From: Heliocidaris tuberculata
Lineage: Eukaryota > Echinodermata > Echinoidea > Camarodonta > Echinometridae
DNA: 64,000 nucleotides
Assembly: GCA_025618425.1 (NCBI GenBank)
Contig: CM046839.1
Span: 1,922,831 to 1,986,830 of the forward strand
Direction: 5' to 3'
The notes below the pieces were generated by a model, which worked only from the letters and a program-made list of their open reading frames with translations, was not told the DNA's origin and ran no database searches. The translations under genes and the position numbers were made by a program. Shown here piece by piece: positions 55,918 to 64,000 of this stretch; positions within the stretch are counted from its first letter, which is position 1; each line of letters begins with the position of its first letter.

Positions 55918-55942
55918 GAAACACCCATTTACTAATCAAACA

Positions 55943-56035
55943 TAACATGGTTAACGATGTCCTTTTTATGAACCTTGTATATCAAACACATCATTTAATA
56001 TACAAGGTTCATTAGAAGGACATTGTACCATGTTA
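55943..56035. mobile_element. Hairpin MITE
   Basis: TAACATGGTTAACGATGTCC and TATGAACCTTGTATAT are mirrored by ATATACAAGGTTCAT and GGACATTGTACCATGTTA around a loop of about 15 bases. Confidence 0.75.
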
Positions 56036-56509
56036 GCATTGTGATACATGATAGCCTGTTCAGACGACAGGAAAGTTATACGAGACTCGTATAAAGAAAC
56101 ATCGTATAGCGAAAGGAAAGTACAGACTACAACATTGTATAAAGAAACAAGTTTTCGTGTTGAATTGAACATTTACATAATTCATTTCAAATTGTTTGAA
56201 TAATAAACTGAAAGTTTTCAGGAGAAAAAATATGTATTTAAGCCTTTACAATAATGCATTCCAAATTATGTAACGTTAGCAATCGACACATTTGTTGGGC
56301 TGGCAGTAAGTAGAGTTCATCTTCAAAGGTTTTTGTTCTTTGTATAGGTACTCCAATATTACGCGCTTTGTGGTAACTAAAACTGATTTAGCTGATATAA
56401 TCCGGCGGATTTTGTAATATAATTGTTCACTTTTTTATGAAAGCGTGAAATTTGCCATGTAGGTATAATTTTTTATGCTGAATAATGCTGGATATGGGGG
56501 CACCTAAAA
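56036..56509. other. Nothing recognised
   Basis: AT-rich. TATACGAGACTCGTATA at 56078-56094 is a short palindrome. Confidence 0.3.
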
Positions 56510-58050
56510 TTTGGGCGCTGTGGCCTGTTGTGCCCATTAAAAAAATATATAAAACATGGGTCTCTCAGGGTATTTTTCCTTCATAATTGATTTTATCATA
56601 TCTAGTTTTTATATGCTAAATATTATGTAGGATTTCTTGGCCTCAAATTTCAGGAAAGTCTTTAATAGGTGCCCATTTTCAAATAAAAAGGGCCATCCCA
56701 TATATCAAAATGTTATAAAGTCACTGACTATAAGTAGAATGCTTCTCATTGTGATCAGTCAGACGTCTTTGAAATAAACAAGATATGTGGTGCAGGTGCC
56801 CGTTATGATAAAACAGGCCCCCAAAGGTCCAAATCAATCTGTGCAAAATAAAAGGTTATTTTTAGTTTTTAGTTTTAATTTCTTATGGTAGACAACAATT
56901 TTGAAATCAAGGGCATATGAAAAGCCCACTTCAGAGGACACATGGGCCCATCGATGATGGTCCCTTGAAGGCAATTGTAATTTCATTTGATTTATTCTCT
57001 CACAAATGGGTGGCCAAATTCCAAATGGCTGCTGAAGTGTTAAAATATGCCTACCGTAAATGCATACATACATCTTTGAGTTTGGGCTTTATAGGGTGAA
57101 TAATTTTGCCGTGTGCCGGTGTGATTTAAGATGTGACTATTTGCATTAAAAAGTTTACGTGGTGTCTGGAAGCTTATAACTTAGTATAAAAGTGTGGAAT
57201 TTACTTAGTACCGATATGTTGGAAACGTCTATACACAGAAAATATCAATCTAAGTCTAATATTTAAAACATGCTTTCCTTCTTATTGTAGAGCTGAAAAT
57301 TAACATAATACATTAACATACCAATGAAGCATACAAATCTGATCTCTTGCAAATAACTGTCATTATGCCAAAGTACACTATAATCAGTGACAGATGCAAA
57401 ACAACTAAATATTTAAAACTACAATTTGCTCTTTTCTTTACACCTGAGGGGCATATTGAAAAAAATTTGATATTTCCTTAAGATACATCATAAACATGGT
57501 AAAATTTCAAAAGATGCCAATGAATGACTATATTCTTACACATCGGCAGATAATATTAAATTATTATACCCTAAATCAATAATTCTTCATTTTGATGATT
57601 TATGTCAAAATGCAAAATTTTCACATGTAAATTTCATTTAAACACCTAATATGCAGTATTTTTCAGTTTGATTGCAGTCTTGGAAAATGAAATACCCCAC
57701 CATCCTACATTACTCAGCATTCCAAGATATACCTTTTCCTTGGTTTTATTGTGTTTAAACAAAATACACCCCTGTAGGAAACTTGCCCGCTAAAGTAGGC
57801 TTTTCATACGACCTTGGTTTCAAAATTGCTGTCTACCAGAGAAAGATTAAAAGCGAAAACTAATACATATATATATAACTAATTAAGATTTTGACATATG
57901 GGACGGCCTTTTATTTGAAAAATGGGCCCCTAAAGCACTTTTTTTCTGAATTTATATCTGAATATATCAAAACTAGATATTATAAAATCAATTAGAAAGG
58001 AAAAATACCCTGAGAGACCCATGTTTTAAGAAAAATGGGCACAACGTACA
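56510..58050. mobile_element. 1.5 kb foldback element
   Basis: 56510-56960 is mirrored by about 57600-58050: CTGTTGTGCCCAT against ATGGGCACAAC; AACATGGGTCTCTCAGGGTA against TACCCTGAGAGACCCATGTT; ATGGGACGGCC and GGGCCATCCCAT; GGTAGACAACAATTTTGAAA against TTTCAAAATTGCTGTCTACC. The arms are ~450 bp with gaps and there is no ORF. It ends close to the LINE at 58140. Confidence 0.8.
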
Positions 58051-58139
58051 TGCCAAGAATTCATGCTTTTATGAAAGAGTGCACAATTCCTTGGATTTTC
58101 AGCACGAATCTATTGGACTAATACATGTCTTTGTTGCCA

Positions 58140-61100
58140 TTTTGTTATGGACAACAAAGCAGGTGGAAATATGACTGCTGTTGATGCTACGTTTACGGAA
58201 GCATCTAGATCTAGTGAATCTAGTGAAGGTGCTATTGGTCAGTCCAGACCCCTTGTTTGCATTGGTCCATGCAGTGGTGACTATAGCAAGTCTAGTATTA
58301 GGGTAGACATGCTGGAATGCGGCATGTGCAATAGATTGATGTGTTTTGACTACTTGCCATACAACAGAACAGAGAAAATGATGTCGAGTAAACCGGAGAT
58401 TCAATGGAAAGTGTCCTAAATGTCTCAAGGGACCACAACAATCTGGGACCACAGTCTTGAATTCATGGCTCGTGGCCAGGCTTGAGCGCATTGAAAAAAA
58501 AGGTAGATCAAGCAATGCAATTTCAAGATGATGGCAGAGAAAATTGAGCAGAAAACTGACAGATCTGAGATTGAAACACTATACACTAAACTGGAAGTAG
58601 TCCAGTCTGAGAGTTGGACCTAGTGAAAACAAATCAACGCCAAAATATAGACAAGCAATTGGATTCTTGTGCAAGAGAGATGGAAGCGAAAGATGAGAGG
58701 AAACTGAATGATATTGTTCTTAATGTAGATGAAAGTGATAGTGCCGATGGCAGTAGAAGAAAGCAGGAGGACACAGACAAATTAAAGGCCATTCTTGCCC
58801 ATATCGGGGTGGACTGCACCATCGAGATTGCAGGTGCCTTGGCCCGTATAAACGGGAGTCTGCGAGCAGGAAGCCCAGACCTCTTAGGTTCAGCACATCA
58901 TCTTCTGCGGAAAGAGATATGGTTCTCAAGTCTGTAAGTAGACTAAAGAACTTTGAAGAAACTAAGCATGTTTTCGTACAAAAAGAGGGAGGAGGAAAAT
59001 AACTTGTGAAAGGAGTGGCAGGAAGAAAAGGCTGGGTCATCTTAGGAGGGCGAAACACAAGCCAAATGGGTGAGGAGGAAGGGCAGAGTAGTGAACAGAG
59101 GTTCTTATTTGACAAATCTGAGTCCGAGCAGAAGTCAAAGAGCCAAGGAACATGTTGATCGTTCCAATGCGAACCCAGAGCCCCTTTAACTGGAAAATCG
59201 TCCAGAGTTTTCAGACCTACCTGTTCAAAAGTAAAGGTGCGAAGCTTTTATATCATTGTATAATCCACATATTATAGGTATTACTGAAGTTAAACTGAAG
59301 AATTGTCGTTATAGTTTGTTGTTAATTGAAATTAGTTTAGAAGGTTATGAAGTTTTCCATACTCTTGAGGAGGAGGGTCATGAAGTATGTCTGTATGTAC
59401 ATAGTAGTTTAGAACCTGATGTTTTTACTCAATATGGTACTCTTGGTTTTTACAGAAGCTGTATTTGCACAGATACGGATTTCAGAACAGAAGAAACTTA
59501 TTGTAGGCTTGTTTTATCGTAGTCAAAATAGTGATGACATTATAAATGAGAAGTTGTGTTCATTAATTAGAAAAATTGGCTAGTGATTTTGAAAACATCC
59601 TTCTTGTTGGTGATTTGAATTATCCAGACATTGTTTGGGAAAATGAATCATGTAACTTCAATATGGATTACCCATCTTTTGAATTTCTGGAAAGTACAAG
59701 AGATGCCTTTCTCATTCAACATCAACATGAGCCAACAAGACACAGTGGTAGTTAATGTTCTAACATTCTGGACTTAGTTTTTACTAATGATGAGGATATG
59801 ATCTCAGATATTCAGACCTTGGCAAGTTTTGGAAAGACTGTACCATCTTGTTTCATGCAAAGACCAAGCCAGTTCAACTGGGAACAAAATGCAAAATACC
59901 TGTATAACAAAGCGGATTTTTATTCTGTACAGTAATTAAGCCAAGTGGGCTTAGAAATGCAGTTAAGGACTTAAAAAGGAGCATTGCTTCGGGAGTCAAA
60001 CGAAACTCAAAACCTTTCTGGACATATGTCAAATATAAGACAACCACTCGAGAGACCGTATCAAATCTGGTCAAACCCGATGGAAGTGTGACAACTTCAG
60101 ATAAAGAGAAGGCAGAAGTTCTATAGAATTTCTTTGTTTCTGTGTTCACTGGAGAATAAATGGAATCTATGGCAGTTCCCCAGCTGTTGACTATGATTCG
60201 GCCAAGAAAACCTGGAAATGTCATCTAGAGATGTTTCAGAGCTTTTAAGGAAGCCCAATCCTAACAAGTCTCCAGGCCCTCGCTTGCTTCAGGAGTTGGC
60301 TGATGTGCTTTCAGTCGCACTGGCCATGATATTCCAGACAAACATACAGAGAGGTGAATTATACCATTTGATTCTGCAAATTTTTAAGAAGGGAAGCAAA
60401 AGTCAAAGTAAAAATCATCGGCCTGTCAGTTTGACAAGTATAATCTGTTAAGTACTTGAAACTTTGATAAGGAAAGAATAGAAATGCACTCCTTTCTTTT
60501 CATCAACATGGATTTGTTGTGGGTAAGTCATGTACCACACATTTGTTAGAAGTTATTGATGAATGGACCCGGATACTGGATGAGGGTGGCACTGTTGATG
60601 CTATATACATGGATTTTATGAAGGCGTTTGACACTGTGCCACATTATAGATTACTGACAAAGCTAGAGGCATATGGTATACAAGGACATGTCCATGGATG
60701 GATAAAGGCCTTCCTTCTTGGACAAAGACAACGTGTTGTGGTCAATGGCCAGCAATCAAACTGGTGTGAAGTATCTAGTGGCATACCTCAGGGCAGTGTA
60801 CTTGGTCCGTGTTTGTTCTTGATCTATATAAACGATCTTCCTAATTCAGTTCAGTCAAATTTTAAGCTTTTCACAGATGATACAAAGCTCTTTGTTCGCA
60901 ATGACATACCTGGAGCTCCTCAGCCACTTCTGAATGACCTAAACTGATCACGATAGGAAAGCTTGGCTGAGAAGGGTACTGTTTTTAAAGTTGGTCGTGT
61001 ACATTCAGGATTTGAATATCACATGGGTAAAGAAAAGGATATTGTACTTCTTGGTGAAAGTCAAGTGGAAAGAGTCAAGCTTATGTTTAAAGGTCTAATA

Positions 61101-61430
61101 AGGCCAATTTTAGAATATGGGCATGCTACTTGGTCTCCTTATAAAATAGGAGAACAAAAACGATTAGAGAGTGTGTAACGAAGGGCAACTAAGCTTATCC
61201 CAACTCCAGCATCGATCTGATTGTACGTAGTAAGGAAAAGAGGACAACAGGTCATTCACAGAAAATCGAGAAGCAGTATGCAAGGCTTGATGTGAGAAAT
61301 TCTTTTTTTTCAAATCGAGTAATTAGTACTTGCCAGAGGAGGTGGTTTCAACACCTTCAGTGAATTCTTTGAAGAATTGGCTTGATAGTCACTGGAAGAA
61401 TGCTGCTTTTGTGTATGACTTTGATTAATT
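58140..61430 (+). mobile_element. CR1-like LINE, near full-length, inactivated
   Basis: ORF1 from 58147 has a zinc-binding pattern (VCIGPC, LECGMCNRLMC and, after a one-base frameshift near 58408, WKCPKCLKG). The endonuclease around 59256-59760 reads YNPHIIGITEVKLKN, VGLFYRSQNSDD, ILLVGDLNYPDIVWE and NILDLVFTNDEDM, with the usual SDH motif not seen. RT at 60218-60947 has NPNKSPGPRLLQELADVL, IFKKGSKSQ..NHRPVSLTS, AIYMDFMKAFDTVPH, SSGIPQGSVLGPCLFLIYIN and LFTDDTKLF (FTDD in place of FADD). A thumb with RPILEYGHATWSPY follows to about 61180. Many stops and frameshifts. Order and motifs fit the CR1 group. Confidence 0.85.
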
Positions 61431-61825
61431 GTTGGTGACTTACTCGGTAATACCTTTATTAAGGTATTTTTTGTTATTCTGAGCTTAAATGTACAATTCT
61501 GAATTTTCTATCTGAACCACACCCTCTCCTTGCCACACGCAAACACTACTCGAAACTGATATTGTGGAGCAGTTGAATTTATTCAAAATGTTCGATGAAC
61601 AGGCGTAGTCCTACAAACATCGTTTGATTAAAGTAAAGTAAGTAAGTATGTAATAAGACAATAGGAGCTGAAGATTTTACTAAATATCTCTTTAAATGTA
61701 ACTTAAATAACTGTGGATTTACCCTTTAAAGATCTGTGGACATTTGGGGATCATAATTATGTAACATGTGCTAACTGCAAACTTGGTTATTCTTCTTCTT
61801 ATTATTATTATAATTACTAGCAGAA
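61431..61825. other. LINE 3' flank, nothing else
   Basis: Contains a TAAGTAAGTA run near 61640 and ATTATTATTATAATTA near 61800. No gene. Confidence 0.35.
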
Positions 61826-62350
61826 ATTACCCGTGGCACCATGGGGGGGGGGGGGGGGTCTTCTCCTATGTACAGCCCAAGTACCCATTCACACTGAAAG
61901 GAAAGTAGTTTATTGATGAAATATATTTGAACAATTGATTCATAGCAGACTTCTCTTTAAATATAGATAGGAAGTTCAATCTAATTAGCATCATGGGTTA
62001 AACTGGGGGAAGAACTTGAATATCATTACGGAGTGAAATCAAAATCTAACCATAGAATGGGGGGGGGTATTGTAACACGGTGTATTTAGTAAGCAGTCAA
62101 GAGGCAATTATTGTAATATAGAAATGTTATCATTACATGTATTAAGTCAAAAGTAAATTTGTAAGTACATGTACCGTACAATGTACAACAGATTGCATTT
62201 GTTTGTAGTTCGTCAATTAAAGGTTGCTCAGTCATATATAGTGGAACGTTGAAAGAAGGAGAAGTACAGTGGAATGTTGAAAGAAGGAGAAGTACAGTGG
62301 AATGTTGAAAGAAGCGAAAGAGAGAGAGAGAAGGATATAGTGGGAAACAG
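61826..62350. repeat. ~500 bp repeat, inverted partner of 13732-14207
   Basis: Reverse complement of the left copy from the AAATTACCCGTGGCACCATG end (with a G run of about 17) to TATAGTGGGAAACAGTG. It carries an extra 3-unit tandem of 27 bases (TGGAATGTTGAAAGAAGGAG) at about 62240-62318. Confidence 0.85.
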
Positions 62351-62610
62351 TGCTGGGGAAAATGAGAGAGAGGCAGATGGGAAAATGAGAGAGAAAGAGA
62401 GAGAGAAACAGTGGCAAAATGAGTGAGTGAGAAACAGCCAGTGTGAAAAATGAGAGAGGGAGACTCATAGACATGTGGGAAACTGATAGAGACAGAGATA
62501 CAGACCATGCAGACAGTGGGGAAAATGAGAGCGAGAGAGAGAAAAAAAAATAGACATGCAAGGGGATAGATAGAAATTTATAAAGAATACAGGAGAGAGA
62601 GAGGGGGGTT
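62320..62610. repeat. GA-rich microsatellite region
   Basis: GAGAGAGAGA runs mixed with GGGAAAATGAGAG units. Confidence 0.8.
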
Positions 62611-62916
62611 AGCTGTTGTGATGAAAAGTGATAAGGTTTGTAGGGCTTCCACTGGCATGTTTAGGTTTCTGATATTTTTTTCCAGGTAGGTTAAGGAGTT
62701 ATGCATTGAAGGAATTAATAAAAATCTTAGAACATGCACTGAAAATGTATATCTTATGGAAACTCGTGCATCTTTTAAACGTTATATGGGCATCTTCACT
62801 TATTAGAATACAATATTCAGTTTCATTCAAATAAATAACAATATTGACAGGTGTATGTTAGATTATGTCTTTTTTTAACAGAAATGTAAAGCACAGTGTA
62901 GAAAATACAAACACGT
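62611..62916. other. Nothing recognised
   Basis: AT-rich spacer before the LINE tail. Confidence 0.3.
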
Positions 62917-62917
62917 C

Positions 62918-64000
62918 AATTCAATTCAATTCATTTATTTCATTCTCCATAAAAAAATACACATATACTTATGATACATGGTACATGAGATAAAAATTGT
63001 GACATAAAACTAACTTAAGGTACATGATTTATATGATAACATGAGTAAAAAAAACAAAACAACAATAACAATTAAACGAGAGACATTTTATGGGAATGGG
63101 GGGTCAACAAAAAGAGCATTTAGCCTTATAAAACGTTGACCCCTTAGATAAATCATAAAGCAAGTAAATCGGATACACAAAAAGTCAAACAGAAAGAAAG
63201 AAGCAAACACAGAGAGAAAGCAAATCAAATCAATCAATCTCATACATACTCACAAGATGGGATTTAAAATATTTTTTAAAACTCTTCAAAAAAGGAATAT
63301 TTCTTAAAGTGTTTGGGATATTGTTCCATACTACTGGACCTTTAAAAAAAATTGAATTTTTGGAAACATTTGTTCTAATTTTGGGCAAATGAAAATTGGA
63401 GGCATTACGAGTCTTGTAATCATGAATACTACAATTTAAGGAAAATTTTGAAATTATGTAAGGCGGTAATAGACCTTTTGAACACATGAACATAAAAATG
63501 GCAATATTGAAAATATTTACATCATATACATTTAACATATTTAACTGGTTGAAAATTGGTAATGAGTGGGCATTATATGGCACATTGGAAATTATACGAA
63601 CTGCTTTTTTCTGGAGTATGAATAATCTAGTCATGAAGTAATCAGACCCATTAGCCCAAGCAATGTTACAATAATTAATGTGTGACAAAATCATTGAATG
63701 ATATAACATAATCAAAATATATCTGGGGAAATGTTTTAAGCGAAAAAGAACACCCACACATTTTGCAATGCGATTGCAAACGACACCAATATGTTCATGC
63801 CAAGTCAATTTTTCATCTATATATACACCAAGAAATTTAACAACAGAAGTCCGAGATACATTCTGACCATTGAAACTAACAGTCAGATTATTGTCATCAA
63901 ATTTTCTCTTAGTAAATATAATAAATTGTGTCTTTTTTACATTTAATACTAATTTATTGTTCACCAACCAATCATTCAATTTAATTAACTCATTATTAAA
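62918..64000 (-). mobile_element. CR1/L2-like LINE 3' part, running off the right edge
   Basis: Minus strand. The open frame 63979-63230 (249 residues, intact) reads VNNKLVLNVKKTQFIIF, VKFLGVYIDEKLTWHEHIG, LSHINYCNIAWAN, QKKAVRIISNVPYNAHSLPI, IHDYKTRNASNFHLPK and GPVVWNNIPNTLRNIP, the thumb and C-terminal region of a LINE RT. The 3' UTR runs to 62918 and ends in (GAATT)n. The intact frame suggests a younger copy than the others here. Confidence 0.85.

Noticed and set aside
59874..60224. Minus-strand 116-residue ORF
   Set aside because: Antisense to the LINE between its endonuclease and RT parts; no independent support.

Overview
The window looks like animal nuclear DNA, most likely from a sea urchin or a close relative. 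The sequence is AT-rich, the genes are split by many short exons with GT..AG introns, and the gaps are packed with LINE fragments, short inverted-repeat DNA elements, tRNA-derived SINEs and microsatellites. A short histone H2A fragment (31629-31747) reads NKKSRI, as I recall for sea urchin early H2A. The species call is inference; a hemichordate or another marine invertebrate is not excluded.

Two conserved genes are clear. On the + strand, 983-9037 holds the last 13 exons of a ubiquitin-activating enzyme of the UBA6 type (539 residues, catalytic Cys codon at 2031-2033); its 5' half lies outside the window. On the - strand, 22586 down to 14645 holds a complete five-exon secretory-pathway cyclophilin (237 residues, signal peptide, complete active site), with a probable 5'UTR exon and TATA-type promoter at about 23113-23207. 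Inside the 6.2 kb last intron of the cyclophilin gene, on the opposite strand, two exons (17538-17742 and 18883-18959) splice in frame into a 93-residue secreted acidic protein that I do not recognise. It is the best candidate for an undescribed gene here. A weaker - strand exon candidate with a lysine-rich run lies at 26055-26310.

From 25.3 kb to the right end there is no convincing host gene, and the DNA is a repeat landscape. 25.3-29.0 kb is a ~300 bp inverted pair around a broken Penelope-like element (reverse transcriptase plus GIY-YIG nuclease). 29.4-35.4 kb is nested LINE remnants plus the H2A scrap. 36.9-47.1 kb is a ~150-180 bp satellite invaded by a TA-flanked foldback element and expanded, with a LINE 3' end, into a composite tandem repeat. 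47.3-58.1 kb holds dispersed repeats, foldbacks, a 1 kb polypyrimidine tract and small palindromic MITEs. 58.1-61.5 kb is a nearly full but inactivated CR1-like LINE, and 62.9-64.0 kb is the 3' end of another LINE.

Several insertions can be placed exactly because target duplications are visible: TTAA at 10947/11716, TA at 20397/20735, 23608/24778 and 37896/39659, and the 8-base GAAACACC at 55837/55918. These give relative ages of the repeats. Poly(C)/poly(G) runs of 10-20 bases recur at more than fifteen places and may mark element families as well as assembly weak points.
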